A DNA stretch of 64,000 nucleotides from a virus, in the IMG/VR virus record IMGVR_UViG_3300023184_000033, positions 1 through 64,000 of that record; one strand, written 5' to 3'. The position numbers and the translations under genes were made by a program. Below the pieces are notes generated by a model. It had not been told where the DNA came from. It ran no database searches and was given only the letters and a program-made list of their open reading frames with translations. Below, one piece after another: positions 7,332 through 16,582 of this stretch. Positions within the stretch are counted from its first letter, which is position 1; the number at the start of each line of letters is the position of its first letter.

Positions 7332-8318
7332 TTAATTGGCCCAAACATCATTCCAATTTCCAGAAAGAGCTCCCTTCGCATAATCGGTTGCTCTATTCTC
7401 AAAAAAGTTTGTATGTGTTGGTGCGTTAATCATTTCCTCTACCCACGGTAAAGGATTTCTTTTCACTTTAAACACACCTTTAAGTCCCAAAGAAATTAAA
7501 CGGCGGTCTGCAATATAACGAATATACTTCTTAACTTCCTCTTGCGTTAACCCTTCGATTCCGCCAAGGCTGAAAGATAGTTCAATAAACTTGTCTTCCA
7601 ATTCGACCATGCGTTCTGCAATGGTGTAGATTCTTCCTTTGAGTTCGTCATTCCATATTTCCTTATTTTCTTCTATGTAGGTACGGAATAACTTAATCAT
7701 ATTTTCAGCATGTTGTGTTTCATCTACAATAGACCATGTAACAATCTGGCCCATGCCTTTCATCTTACCCATGCGTGGGAAGTTCAACAACATAATGAAT
7801 GAGGAGAATAACTGCATACCTTCAGTAAAGGCGGAGAACACGGCAATGTGTGTTGCAGTATTTTCTTTTGTTGTATTTTTTAGTGAAAGGTCTAGAACAT
7901 AATCATGTTTCTCTCTCATCTCTGCATATTCTAAAAATTCATTGTATGTTGTTTCAGGTAAACCTAAAGTTTCAATCAAATGTGAGTAAGCAGCAATGTG
8001 TAAGGCTTCACGTGCAGCGAAACCTAGAAGCATCATTCTTACTTCAGGTTGCGGAAAGTAAGGTAGATAATTGTTGACATAACCACCAGCAACGTCAATG
8101 TCACCTTGTGTGAAGAAACGAAAAATGTTCGTGAGAAAAGTTTTTTCTTCAGTTGTTAATTTCTTCTTCCAATCCTTAACATCTTCCATCATTGGAACTT
8201 CTGTGTGGAGCCAATGACTTTGTTCATGTTTTAACCATGCATCATAAGCCCATGCATAGTTAAATGGTTTAAAATAATTTCTTTCGTCTGTAAGTTTTAT
8301 ATCGTGTTTCTTAATCAT
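7332..8318 (-). CDS. nrdB: Ribonucleotide reductase class Ia, beta subunit
   Basis: A 328-aa ferritin-like radical-generating subunit. Candidate di-iron ligands are D73, E104, H107, the glutamate of FTEGMQ and the EXXH of DETQHAEN. Tyr111 sits four residues after H107, the position of the E. coli Y122 radical, so this is a tyrosyl-radical enzyme. Its start overlaps the thioredoxin stop (ATGA). The order nrdA, thioredoxin, nrdB gives a self-contained dNTP supply operon. Confidence 0.95.
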   Translation of the reverse strand: MIKKHDIKLTDERNYFKPFNYAWAYDAWLKHEQSHWLHTEVPMMEDVKDWKKKLTTEEKTFLTNIFRFFTQGDIDVAGGYVNNYLPYFPQPEVRMMLLGFAAREALHIAAYSHLIETLGLPETTYNEFLEYAEMREKHDYVLDLSLKNTTKENTATHIAVFSAFTEGMQLFSSFIMLLNFPRMGKMKGMGQIVTWSIVDETQHAENMIKLFRTYIEENKEIWNDELKGRIYTIAERMVELEDKFIELSFSLGGIEGLTQEEVKKYIRYIADRRLISLGLKGVFKVKRNPLPWVEEMINAPTHTNFFENRATDYAKGALSGNWNDVWAN

Positions 8319-8560
8319 TTAATGAATTCCTGAATTTGGTCGGCCATTAGTACGCCAGTTTTACGTTTAACTTCTTTACCGTCTTCAAATAAAATTAGTG
8401 TAGGTACTCCACGAATACTATAAAATGTTGCGGCCGCTTCATCTTCTTCAATATCAATATTAACCAACTCAACTTCACCCATATCGACATGTTTGAAATT
8501 ATTTGATAACGATTTACATGGAGCGCACCATGTTGCTGAGAATTTTAATAGTTTTTTCAT
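8315..8560 (-). CDS. Thioredoxin-like protein
   Basis: An 81-aa thioredoxin fold with the WCAPC active site near residue 11 and the cis-proline segment GVPTL near residue 51. It is shorter than cellular thioredoxins. Its position between nrdA and nrdB suggests it is the electron donor that re-reduces the C-terminal cysteines of NrdA. Confidence 0.93.
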   Translation of the reverse strand: MKKLLKFSATWCAPCKSLSNNFKHVDMGEVELVNIDIEEDEAAATFYSIRGVPTLILFEDGKEVKRKTGVLMADQIQEFIK

Positions 8561-8562
8561 TT

Positions 8563-10353
8563 TTATCCTTCACAGGCTATGCAGTCATTACCCATGGCAA
8601 TTTCTGTCATATCCAATTCTTTAATTACTTGTCTTTCGATTTTCTTAGATACTTTATCTGCTTTACCAATCTTTTCAGAACGGCAGTAGTAAAGTGTCTT
8701 CAATCCTTTTTTCCATGCCATGAAATGAATAGCATGAATATACTTAATGTGTGCATCTGGTCTAAAGAATAGATTCAGTGATTGTGCTTGGTCGATGTGT
8801 TCTTGTCTGTCTGCTGCGAGGTCGATGACCCAACGTTGGTCAATTTCCATAGAAGTTTTGAAAACTGATTTTTCATCATCAGTAAGAATATCAAGATGCT
8901 GGCAGGAGCCATCATTAGCAATAATAGAACTCCAAGCATCAGCATAAGCTTGTTCATTTCCATTTGTCTTTTCCTTTACGATAAAATCTAACCAACGGTT
9001 CTTATTCAGATGTGAGCCAGAAAGCGTATCCTGACGATAAGCGTTAGCACGATAAGGTTCAACACTAGGGCTAGTATTTCCCATAATGATAGACGAAGAA
9101 GCATTTGGAGCAATAGCCATAAGATGACTAAAACGTTTACCAGTGCCACTAGCATCTGGAGCCTCACCTCGTTCTTCACCCAATTTAAGATTCGCTGCAT
9201 CTAATTTGTCCCGAATGTTTTTGAAGATTTTTCTATTTGATACTTTTGCAACAACACTCTCAAAGGGAATTTTGTTACGTTGTAAGTAAGCATGAAACCC
9301 AAGAGCGCCAATACCAATGCTACGCTCACGTTCAGCAGAATATTTAGCTCTGGCAATTGAACTTGGAGCGTTATCAATAAAATACTGAAGAACGTTATCA
9401 AGCATTTCTGCCACATCCTTAAGGAATAGTTCATTGTCTTTCCATTCATCATAAGTTTCAAGATTCAATGAAGACAAACAGCAAACAGCAGTACGTTCTT
9501 CATTGGTCGGTAAAATAATTTCAGAACACAGATTTGATTGGTGTACTTTTAGTCCAAGGTTTTTTAACCATTGCGGTAAAAAACGATTACTTGTATCAAT
9601 AAAATGTATATATGGTTCACCTGTGTGCATACGTAGTTCGAGAATCATCTGCCACAACATCTTAGCGGAAACCACTTCTCTTATTTCTTTGGAATTTGGA
9701 TCAATCAACTGCCACGAATCATCTACTTCAGAATCTAACATGCATCTTTCAATAATGTGCATGAAGTCATCGGTAATGTTAATACCATGATGTAGATTCA
9801 AACAACGTACATTGGGGTCACCTGTTGGTTTACGCATCTCCAAGAAGGGAATGATATCTGGATGAGAAATATCTAGATAAGCAGCATAAGACCCACGGCG
9901 TGTTGTACCTTGTTTGTATGCATGTGTTGATGCATCATAAGTCTTCAAGTGAGGCATTACACCAGTAGATTTATCACTCGCTGAACGAATACCAAATCCA
10001 ATACCCACACCACCACCCATCATTGACAACCAACTAGTTTCACTAAAGTTGTTGACTAATCCTTCCGCAGTATCCTCAATGTAATTAAGGAAACATGATA
10101 TAGGCAGACCACGCTTACTGCGACCAAAAGATAAAATGGGAGTAGAATAAGAGAGCCAATGCTTACTGCTATATTCGTATAATCTCTGTGCATGTTCTTT
10201 GTTTGTTCCAAATGATTTTGATACAAATGCAAATCTGTGTTGCGGTGATTCCTCATCATCCTTCATGTACGATTCTTTTAATCGTTTAATTCCCAATTCA
10301 TCAAAAAGTTTGTCTCTTTCTAAATCGATGTTTATACCTAGGTACTCTGACAT
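8563..10353 (-). CDS. nrdA: Ribonucleotide reductase class Ia, alpha subunit, lacking an ATP cone
   Basis: A 596-aa catalytic subunit. Expected residues are present: the cysteine of PISCFLN, the NLCSEI motif (Asn, radical Cys, Glu), the CCL segment, the YY radical-transfer pair in KTLYYCRSEK, and the redox pair in the tail CIACEG. It is about 150 residues shorter than E. coli or T4 NrdA because it starts at the catalytic core, without the N-terminal ATP-cone regulatory domain. Loss of dATP feedback inhibition is the expected consequence (inference). Confidence 0.95.
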   Translation of the reverse strand: MSEYLGINIDLERDKLFDELGIKRLKESYMKDDEESPQHRFAFVSKSFGTNKEHAQRLYEYSSKHWLSYSTPILSFGRSKRGLPISCFLNYIEDTAEGLVNNFSETSWLSMMGGGVGIGFGIRSASDKSTGVMPHLKTYDASTHAYKQGTTRRGSYAAYLDISHPDIIPFLEMRKPTGDPNVRCLNLHHGINITDDFMHIIERCMLDSEVDDSWQLIDPNSKEIREVVSAKMLWQMILELRMHTGEPYIHFIDTSNRFLPQWLKNLGLKVHQSNLCSEIILPTNEERTAVCCLSSLNLETYDEWKDNELFLKDVAEMLDNVLQYFIDNAPSSIARAKYSAERERSIGIGALGFHAYLQRNKIPFESVVAKVSNRKIFKNIRDKLDAANLKLGEERGEAPDASGTGKRFSHLMAIAPNASSSIIMGNTSPSVEPYRANAYRQDTLSGSHLNKNRWLDFIVKEKTNGNEQAYADAWSSIIANDGSCQHLDILTDDEKSVFKTSMEIDQRWVIDLAADRQEHIDQAQSLNLFFRPDAHIKYIHAIHFMAWKKGLKTLYYCRSEKIGKADKVSKKIERQVIKELDMTEIAMGNDCIACEG

Positions 10354-10372
10354 TGTTGTTGCCTTATAATTA

Positions 10373-10720
10373 TTATTTTACGAATTGTTTTAGTTCTGGT
10401 GGTGTCCATCCTTCAGGCTTCAACACTTTACCATCTAGTCTTTTGTTAACTTTTCCTGTCTGTGTGTCAATTTTAGCTAAATTGGAACGAGCAACTTCAT
10501 TCCAAGCTCCACTTACATCATAACCTTTCATGTAACAGAAACCCAAAATCACCCAAATCATATCCATACACGCATCTAGTTTTTCAACTTCATCATTCTT
10601 ATTATTTGCTTGAATAAACTCATTGAATTCTTCAACAATCAAATTGCGATACAAACTTGCATTACTAAGAGACTTCTCTTGGTCACATGCTTCAATAAAT
10701 TTTACTACATCATTATACAT
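10373..10720 (-). CDS. MazG/PRA-PH-like nucleotide pyrophosphohydrolase
   Basis: A 115-aa all-alpha NTP pyrophosphatase. The acidic signature is VEEFNEFIQA near residue 29 and DACMDMIWVILG near 49; the C-terminal GKVLKPEGWTPPEL is typical of phage members. It is located between thyX and nrdA, so a nucleotide-pool role is supported by context. It overlaps thyX by 8 bases. Confidence 0.85.
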   Translation of the reverse strand: MYNDVVKFIEACDQEKSLSNASLYRNLIVEEFNEFIQANNKNDEVEKLDACMDMIWVILGFCYMKGYDVSGAWNEVARSNLAKIDTQTGKVNKRLDGKVLKPEGWTPPELKQFVK

Positions 10721-11360
10721 TAATAAATTCTCTAATCATAGGAAAAATAGGTTCAATTGCATCAGCACAAGCTAATGCTATTTGTTGGTGTTCTTTTTGT
10801 GTTCCGTTGGCGGAACGGAGTTGTATATAGTGTACCCAGGAACGTAGAGTTCCGTTCATGTACATGCGAGAACCGGTCATACCTTCAGGCAGTACAGCAC
10901 GTGCTTGTTCCTTTGCAATACCATTTTCTAATGCCCACTTGTAGGCATTGTTGGATGCTTCGAGTGATTTGGTTTGATACGTTTGCCATTGCAACTTCAA
11001 AATAGGATCTTCCGTTTCAATACTGTTTTGTCTGTTTTTTGTATCTTGTAATCTTGCTTCACGTAGTTCGAAACCAAGGTCTTCAACACTTGCGTATCGT
11101 TGACTAAACTCTTGGAAACTAAAACTACGATGACGTAAAATCTGTCTTGCAATATCTCTTGTTGTGTAAATTTCTAAACACACACTAACCATTTCTAATG
11201 GTGACCAATGTTGATTTTTCATCAAATAACGAACCAACTTTTCAGACGTATCACTATTGTTTTGGTTTGCGGGATTTGATACTCTCGCACAATAAGCAAT
11301 CTGGTCTAACAAGTTCTTACCATCAGAACTTTGCGAATAATTAACCAATTCAACTCTCAT
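10713..11360 (-). CDS. thyX: Flavin-dependent thymidylate synthase ThyX
   Basis: A 215-aa protein with the ThyX signature RHR-x7-S (RHRSFSFQEFS near residue 79) and a C-terminal substrate-binding arginine region (LPEGMTGSRMYMNGTLRSW). It makes dTMP from dUMP using FAD and methylenetetrahydrofolate. It replaces the ThyA-type enzyme of T4. Confidence 0.96.
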   Translation of the reverse strand: MRVELVNYSQSSDGKNLLDQIAYCARVSNPANQNNSDTSEKLVRYLMKNQHWSPLEMVSVCLEIYTTRDIARQILRHRSFSFQEFSQRYASVEDLGFELREARLQDTKNRQNSIETEDPILKLQWQTYQTKSLEASNNAYKWALENGIAKEQARAVLPEGMTGSRMYMNGTLRSWVHYIQLRSANGTQKEHQQIALACADAIEPIFPMIREFINV

Positions 11361-11361
11361 A

Positions 11362-12375
11362 TTATACTTTCTTCCAATTTACAAATTCAGCTTTTGCTCT
11401 TAAATTAACAAAGGTATTTTTACTTATGATATCTTGGATTTCATCCGGTGAGAAACCATCTAGTATCATATCATTAATATCCTTGGAGTCAATAAATGGT
11501 GGCCAGATTACCACATTAAAGTGATTATCGATGGCTTTATCTATCTGATTACATATCTCTTTATTTCTAGGTTCATTGTCAAATATCAAAGTAATGTTGT
11601 TTTTTTCCAACATATTAGATGCACCTTCTAAATGAGAATCGGCAGTAGCCACCGCATTATCTATAAACAAGGAGTCAATAGGACCTTCAACCACATAGAT
11701 CATCTTCTCCTGATTGATCCTGTCGAGTCCGAACAGTTTATTCTTAGTCTCATCTATCTTGATGGTGATATATCTTAGTTTAGATTCACCCAATGCACGA
11801 CCTTGAAATGCAATTAAATTTTTGTCTTGGTCGTAAAAAGGAATCACCAATCGCTTATCACCCTCAATGAGACCATCTTGTTCTAAATCAAGTGATTCAA
11901 CAAAAGCTTTAAAGTCTTCTGCATAGTATAACCGACTGAGACATTCTTTTGGAATCTTTCTTGATGTAACATAAGTTTTTGCAAAATGTGTTTTTGGTAG
12001 AGACTCAATACTAGGTAATTCTAGATTTTTTTGAAATACTGGTGTTGGTGCTTTGAATTCTTCAAACTTAGGTTTTGTATAGTTGTTGTTTCCAGTTTCA
12101 CCGTGTTTATACCGTTCTAGTGCATATTCTTTCACCAACGTTTGGTCTACCTTCTCTAAGAAATTATAGAAAGTGGTACTTGCACCACAGTTGTGACACA
12201 TGTAGAAATAATCGTTGGATTTTCGGTAAACATAACCACGACATTTGGTTTTGTTTTTTTGTGAATCACCACAGAGAGGGCACCTGAAATTATACAGGTC
12301 AGATTTTTTCTGTGTGAATTTTTGAAGCTTGGGGGAAACCCGAAGCAGAAAAGCACGGTCAATGAAAACGCTCAT
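11362..12375 (-). CDS. 61: DNA primase, T4 gp61 type
   Basis: A 337-aa primase. An N-terminal zinc-binding domain shows CPLCGDS and CHNCGAS (residues 32-65). A TOPRIM domain follows, with the glutamate in YVVEGPIDS near residue 225 and acidic DNEP near 268. It synthesises RNA primers with helicase gp41 (31374-32765). Its stop is two bases before the thyX start. Confidence 0.93.
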   Translation of the reverse strand: MSVFIDRAFLLRVSPKLQKFTQKKSDLYNFRCPLCGDSQKNKTKCRGYVYRKSNDYFYMCHNCGASTTFYNFLEKVDQTLVKEYALERYKHGETGNNNYTKPKFEEFKAPTPVFQKNLELPSIESLPKTHFAKTYVTSRKIPKECLSRLYYAEDFKAFVESLDLEQDGLIEGDKRLVIPFYDQDKNLIAFQGRALGESKLRYITIKIDETKNKLFGLDRINQEKMIYVVEGPIDSLFIDNAVATADSHLEGASNMLEKNNITLIFDNEPRNKEICNQIDKAIDNHFNVVIWPPFIDSKDINDMILDGFSPDEIQDIISKNTFVNLRAKAEFVNWKKV

Positions 12376-12401
12376 AATGTATATATCAAAAGGGAAAGGG
12401 A

Positions 12402-12821
12402 TTAGTTCATCAGTTTCACTATTGTATCAGGATTTACGTGACTAAGCAACCATGAAAGTACAAGTATGCCGCCGGCAACCATCCACTTCCATTGTAGGAT
12501 TTGATCCAGTTGTTTGCGCTCTTCTTTGTTATGTGTATTAACAGCGTCACGGAGAGAATCAATCTTCTCCGAAAGACACTTATCCATGGATTGCATTTTA
12601 TCCAAAACGGTATCAATACGTTCATGTATTTCTTTGATATCGCTTTCGGTTTCTAATCGTCTTTTGTCCATGTCTGTATATACCTTAGCAATATGTCTGT
12701 CGTGTTGGTCCACAAGTTTGTCTATGATGATATCCAATTTCCCAGCAATAGAGGTGAGGGCCTCTACTTGGCCCTTTAATTTACCCACATCACCAACTAA
12801 TTCAAGATCCACAGGAGACAT
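12402..12821 (-). CDS. Coiled-coil protein with C-terminal membrane anchor
   Basis: A 139-aa protein with a long heptad-rich region (residues about 10-105) and one transmembrane segment near residues 112-130 (MVAGGILVLSWLLSHV). The layout resembles XhlA-like lysis accessory proteins. It sits at the end of the lysis cassette, right after a small secreted protein, so a lysis or membrane role is likely but unproven. Confidence 0.6.
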   Translation of the reverse strand: MSPVDLELVGDVGKLKGQVEALTSIAGKLDIIIDKLVDQHDRHIAKVYTDMDKRRLETESDIKEIHERIDTVLDKMQSMDKCLSEKIDSLRDAVNTHNKEERKQLDQILQWKWMVAGGILVLSWLLSHVNPDTIVKLMN

Positions 12822-13027
12822 TATTTGGTTACTTCCAATTTCTTGTGCATTTTAACTTGCTTGCAATCTTGAGTTGGTTTGCCAGTTTTCTTATCCATAA
12901 CAGGTTTTCCTGCTTTGTCGGTTTTGTCTTTGCAAACTTGTTTTACTTCTGCTGCTGCATATGCGTTATTCCAAGATAGGAAAGAAACAGATGCTACTAC
13001 GCATAATACCCAAAATAAATTTTTCAT
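12821..13027 (-). CDS. Small secreted basic protein
   Basis: A 68-aa protein with a clear signal peptide (residues 1-25, ending NAYA-A) followed by a lysine-rich mature part with two cysteines, perhaps a disulphide. It is the gene directly after the holin. A periplasmic role in lysis is possible; no family is recognised. Confidence 0.65.
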   Translation of the reverse strand: MKNLFWVLCVVASVSFLSWNNAYAAAEVKQVCKDKTDKAGKPVMDKKTGKPTQDCKQVKMHKKLEVTK

Positions 13028-13039
13028 GATTTTAATTCC

Positions 13040-13543
13040 TTAGATAAATGGTTGCGGTGCAGCTGGTGGGGCCAACTTGCCACCAAAGCCAACTGTTACA
13101 GACATTGGTTGTTGAAAGTCTTGTGCTGAGGTTCCGTTAAAACGTGAATCAAAGTTACCTGATGTTGGTGGATTAAAACTGGTTGGTGTACTGAGGCCTC
13201 CTGACGAAGGTGTGCTAGATGTTGTAAACCCGCTCGGTGATCCTGTTCCTGGTACTTGTGCTCCGCCATTATTTGCACCGCCTAATTTTTCTTGTGTACG
13301 ACCAAATGCCGCAATACCTAACACTGCACCCATAGCAATATGGAATAGTCCGGCACCTTGTAGTGTTAATGGATTCCATTGTGTAATTGGTGTATGAGTA
13401 AATGTCTGTAATAAACTCCATAATATTGGGAATATAATCATGTCCATCATACAGACTAACATGTACATCCAGCCCATTGCCGGACGCCACTTAGAATTCA
13501 TCCAATGTTCACTTTCACTCTCTTTTTTAATTTCATCTGCCAT
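13040..13543 (-). CDS. Holin of the 3TM (GTA_holin) type
   Basis: A 167-aa protein. Residues 15-90 contain hydrophobic segments (GWMYMLVCMMDMIIFPILW; LFHIAMGAVLGIAAFG) and the SKWRPAMGW start typical of three-TM holins of gene-transfer agents and marine phages. The C-terminal half is a Gly/Ser/Pro-rich tail of unknown role. It starts in overlap with the endolysin stop region, and its place in the cassette supports the call. Confidence 0.8.
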   Translation of the reverse strand: MADEIKKESESEHWMNSKWRPAMGWMYMLVCMMDMIIFPILWSLLQTFTHTPITQWNPLTLQGAGLFHIAMGAVLGIAAFGRTQEKLGGANNGGAQVPGTGSPSGFTTSSTPSSGGLSTPTSFNPPTSGNFDSRFNGTSAQDFQQPMSVTVGFGGKLAPPAAPQPFI

Positions 13544-14166
13544 TAACTTACTCCCAAAACATGCAGAGCATGTTCATAGTGATTTACACGGTCTTCCAAC
13601 CCAATCGTGCCACCATTTATTCGCTTAGTTAATGTTAAGATATCACCAGCATCGGCCCATTGATTCAATTTATTATTTTCCCAGAACCAACATGCGGACT
13701 GTGCAGCACCCTCAAAGGTAGCCATATATTCCGATGCTTCTTCTGGTGTAATACCAAGACTAGATGAGAACCAAAAATAGTTGTCTTTACCAGTTAATTG
13801 TATTAATCCACGTCCACAATATTTATAACCATCACCACTAGACTCATCTCCATTACCCATACGACTAGCATAGATTCGATTAGCAATAGCTTCTTGTTTG
13901 TTTGGTAATCCACAGTAACGTTGTGCTGTGGATAAATCGAAATACTTACTGAATAATTTAACCAGTGATTCTGGTCTATAATTCAAGTTCTCTTTGATTG
14001 TAGTGAATCCACCAGATTCATGTGAACATTGTGCTATGAAGGCTGCGATACGTTGTGGTGTATCAATTTCATAGTCAGGTAGAAGTTTTGCAAGAACTTC
14101 ATACCAATGGTCAACGAACTTGTTTTTTGGAAGTAATTGTTTTAATTGTTCTTTTGTTAATTCCAT
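13543..14166 (-). CDS. Endolysin, glycoside hydrolase family 19
   Basis: A 207-aa GH19 (chitinase-like) lysozyme. Motifs include FIAQCSHESGGFTTIKENLN near residue 43 (catalytic Glu region) and YCGRGLIQLTGKDNY near 115. It degrades peptidoglycan once the holin opens the membrane. No signal sequence is present, consistent with holin-dependent release. Confidence 0.93.
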   Translation of the reverse strand: MELTKEQLKQLLPKNKFVDHWYEVLAKLLPDYEIDTPQRIAAFIAQCSHESGGFTTIKENLNYRPESLVKLFSKYFDLSTAQRYCGLPNKQEAIANRIYASRMGNGDESSGDGYKYCGRGLIQLTGKDNYFWFSSSLGITPEEASEYMATFEGAAQSACWFWENNKLNQWADAGDILTLTKRINGGTIGLEDRVNHYEHALHVLGVS

Positions 14167-14177
14167 TTTTGGTTACC

Positions 14178-14363
14178 TCAAACAGCCATAGCTATATTGC
14201 AAGCTTGTACCAAATAACGGAACATTTCTTCGTTGTCAGCACATTCTTGTGCAGCACGAATATCTCTTATTTCTTGTAGTAGATAATTGCGTTCATCTAA
14301 GTTAATATTACCTAGTTGACATTGTTCTGTGATTGCTTGTATTTCAACTTCAAGTGAGTGCAT
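14178..14363 (-). CDS. Small lysis-cassette protein of unknown function, 61 aa
   Basis: The start at 14363 (MHSLEVEIQA) is preferred because it overlaps the upstream stop as TAATG and has GGAAGGGAAG before it. The product is helical and acidic with three cysteines. It is encoded between the lipoprotein and the endolysin. No family is recognised. Confidence 0.6.
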   Translation of the reverse strand: MHSLEVEIQAITEQCQLGNINLDERNYLLQEIRDIRAAQECADNEEMFRYLVQACNIAMAV

Positions 14364-14728
14364 TATCTTCCCTTCCATGCGTTTTTGGTTACTTCAATTC
14401 TGCTCTGAGCAGTCTTCTTTCCCAATTCACAGAAGGTCTTACTTGCACCTTTATTCATCTTAACAACATGATTGTAAAGACCTTGTATATTGTCTTTTTG
14501 TGGATCATTTCTCCACTCAGTATATTTAGAAATAAATTCTACCTTAGTTACAACTTTTGACCAATCGGATGTTTCACAATTCACTTTACTAATATCCAAT
14601 TCAACTTCAACCAATTGTCCAAATAATACTGGATCATGATCTCTTGGCCAATACTTTGAAACGTTATCTTGTATACTTGCACAACCAGTTAATGCAAGAA
14701 ATGAACACAGTAATATTATTCGTTTCAT
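14363..14728 (-). CDS. Lipoprotein, lysis cassette
   Basis: A 121-aa protein with a signal peptide and lipobox LTGC (Cys16), followed by a helical periplasmic domain. It starts by ATGA overlap with the o-spanin gene. It may be a second outer-membrane lysis factor. No specific family is recognised. Confidence 0.65.
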   Translation of the reverse strand: MKRIILLCSFLALTGCASIQDNVSKYWPRDHDPVLFGQLVEVELDISKVNCETSDWSKVVTKVEFISKYTEWRNDPQKDNIQGLYNHVVKMNKGASKTFCELGKKTAQSRIEVTKNAWKGR

Positions 14729-14985
14729 TTTATACTTTCATACAATTGTTTTTGTACATTATACCACTCAACCCAAGCTTCCTGCTTGATTGAACACTCA
14801 TAATATGTTGTGTAATTAAGTGTTATAGTTTTGGCTATATCACTCAATTTAGGATCTTCAATAACCTTATTCAATTCCGGACATTTCTCCAGTAATTGAT
14901 TTGGAACTTGTGGAAACTTTAGTGTAACGGGAACAGTAGTGCAACCAGTTAAAAATAATAATGTACATAAAAGTAAAAATTTCAT
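14725..14985 (-). CDS. Rz1-like outer-membrane spanin (o-spanin)
   Basis: An 86-aa lipoprotein with lipobox LTGC (Cys15) and the conserved body LLEKCPELNK, then YYECSIKQEAWVEWY, recognised from Rz1-like proteins of T4-like marine phages. It is paired directly with the i-spanin gene through an ATGA overlap. Together they fuse inner and outer membranes at the last lysis step. Confidence 0.85.
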   Translation of the reverse strand: MKFLLLCTLLFLTGCTTVPVTLKFPQVPNQLLEKCPELNKVIEDPKLSDIAKTITLNYTTYYECSIKQEAWVEWYNVQKQLYESIK

Positions 14986-15422
14986 TTTGGTTTCTCCGCT
15001 GCATCATTCATAGATTTAATGAATTCTTTAGGAATTTCACATTCACCGCCAGGTAGAAACTTTGTGTCGTACTTGGTCACTTCCCTATCAACATATTTTA
15101 TTATTTCTTGGCCACGGACTCTGACCACTTCTGTCTTCTTAACAATCTTTGTGACTATTTTGACATTTTCTTCTTTTGATTGTTTCTCAACTATAACAAC
15201 CTTATCTTGCATTTCTTTTACTCGAGCAACCCAATCTTTCGATGCATAGATTGAACCACTCATAAAAATACCAAACACAACAAACAAAAATAGGACCGGT
15301 GTGATAGCGGTCCTATAGAGTACTGGTATGAACGGTGTGAATTTAAGTAAGATAATCCCTATTGTTCCGATTGCCAGTATTGCGTAGAATATCCATTCAG
15401 GTAATAAATTTAATAACCACAT
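14982..15422 (-). CDS. Rz-like inner-membrane spanin (i-spanin)
   Basis: A 146-aa protein with two or three hydrophobic N-terminal segments (residues 1-62) and a periplasmic coiled-coil domain (KEMQDKVVIVEKQSKEENVK and beyond). The architecture and the adjacent o-spanin support the call. The extra N-terminal membrane segments are more than the single anchor of lambda Rz. Confidence 0.78.
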   Translation of the reverse strand: MWLLNLLPEWIFYAILAIGTIGIILLKFTPFIPVLYRTAITPVLFLFVVFGIFMSGSIYASKDWVARVKEMQDKVVIVEKQSKEENVKIVTKIVKKTEVVRVRGQEIIKYVDREVTKYDTKFLPGGECEIPKEFIKSMNDAAEKPK

Positions 15423-15449
15423 GTTTTGTCATTTCAGTATAAAGGTTAA

Positions 15450-15851
15450 TCATACAGTAGATTTTCTAGTTACATTCATCATAATAAGACTTCTCACTTT
15501 TTTCTTACGACTAATTCCAGGTTCACCACCTGCTCCGCCTGTACCAGCAATTGCACCACCACCAACTACGTTTGTTGGTCCTGTTGCGACAGCCATGCCA
15601 TCTTCAATCATAAGTTGATTAAGTTCTTGTTTGTATTCTTCTCTGAGCCTAGTAATCAATTTATAATCTTGCATGGTTAATATTCCCTTTTTGCGGATTT
15701 GAATCAATCTCTCAACCATTTTATGTAAATCGATATCCGATTTAATTTTCTCACGTGTTAATTCCAAAACACGAATGAGTAATGGAATATCAAACGTTAC
15801 TGTGTCTTTAGCATCAGTTCTTTCTACAATATATTCTTTGAAGTTTAGCAT
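15450..15851 (-). CDS. Virion-type protein with capsid-targeting-like N-terminus
   Basis: A 133-aa protein starting at ATG 15851 (TAATG overlap with the upstream gene). The first ten residues, MLNFKEYIVE, fit the pattern shared by four other genes here and resemble the T4 internal-protein targeting peptide MKTYQEFIAE. A helical domain follows, then a glycine-rich segment (ATGPTNVVGGGAIAGTGGAG) and a basic tail, a style common in marine myovirus structural proteins. The exact role is unknown. Confidence 0.65.
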   Translation of the reverse strand: MLNFKEYIVERTDAKDTVTFDIPLLIRVLELTREKIKSDIDLHKMVERLIQIRKKGILTMQDYKLITRLREEYKQELNQLMIEDGMAVATGPTNVVGGGAIAGTGGAGGEPGISRKKKVRSLIMMNVTRKSTV

Positions 15852-16582
15852 TAACAGTTCCACTTCCTTAATGATAATGCTTTACGTGATGGTTCACCAT
15901 TTGGTTTTTTCATAGGGCCTGGCATACCACCCATGCGAGCACAGAATGACTTTCTTCTATTTGCAGCTTTAGAACCTGGTTTTAATTTAGATGGTGGTGT
16001 TGTAACTGCCATTGATAAGTGTGAACCTGGATTTTCTCTACGATAAGAAGCGATACCTTTTCGATTCAAACCACCTTTAGGGTCTTTTCCTGCTTTACGT
16101 TGCCATGCAGCAACTTCAAACAATTCTTCGTCTGTTAATTGTTCAAAATCAATATCGTGTTCTTCTAACATATCGAAAAGTTCATCATCTGTTAATTCAA
16201 CTTCTTCATTAGTTTTTTCGTTCTTACTAATCAAGTAGTTACCAACAGTATCAATATAGTCTGCTGATAGTGTTACTTTTGCCTGGACCCAACCAGGTAA
16301 CTGTTTCTCATAGTCTTTACCGATATAAGAACGAACCATCTGTATCGCACGTTCCATTTGGTCTAACTGATTTAAGACCATACTACCTTCATCGTCCATC
16401 ATTTTGCCCATAGCGATGGCGATATGATTCTCATCCACTTGAGTTTCTTCAGGAACACAGTTTGGTACTTTCTTACCATTTTTCATTTTCATGCCGACAG
16501 CAGTATAACCAGTCCAGCAAGCATCTTTCAACTTACCTGTTGGTTCTTTAACTTCGTTTACGAATTGTTTAAAAGATTTCAT
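15851..16582 (-). CDS. Modular virion protein with DUF6321-like C-terminus
   Basis: A 243-aa protein. N-terminus MKSFKQFVNE is capsid-targeting-like. Residues 16-45 form a CWTGYTAVGMK...VPNCVPE module seen in phage structural proteins. The C-terminal 85 residues (AWQRKAGKDPKGGLNRKGI, then RRKSFCARMGGMPGPMKKP, then SLRKWNC) match the recurrent DUF6321-type module. Internal LDE-like acidic segments could be head-protease sites (inference). Confidence 0.7.
   Translation of the reverse strand: MKSFKQFVNEVKEPTGKLKDACWTGYTAVGMKMKNGKKVPNCVPEETQVDENHIAIAMGKMMDDEGSMVLNQLDQMERAIQMVRSYIGKDYEKQLPGWVQAKVTLSADYIDTVGNYLISKNEKTNEEVELTDDELFDMLEEHDIDFEQLTDEELFEVAAWQRKAGKDPKGGLNRKGIASYRRENPGSHLSMAVTTPPSKLKPGSKAANRRKSFCARMGGMPGPMKKPNGEPSRKALSLRKWNC

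Noticed and set aside
13820-13827. TATAAATA on the minus strand inside the endolysin gene
   Set aside because: It is well inside a coding region and about 280 bases from the next gene start, so probably chance in AT-rich DNA.
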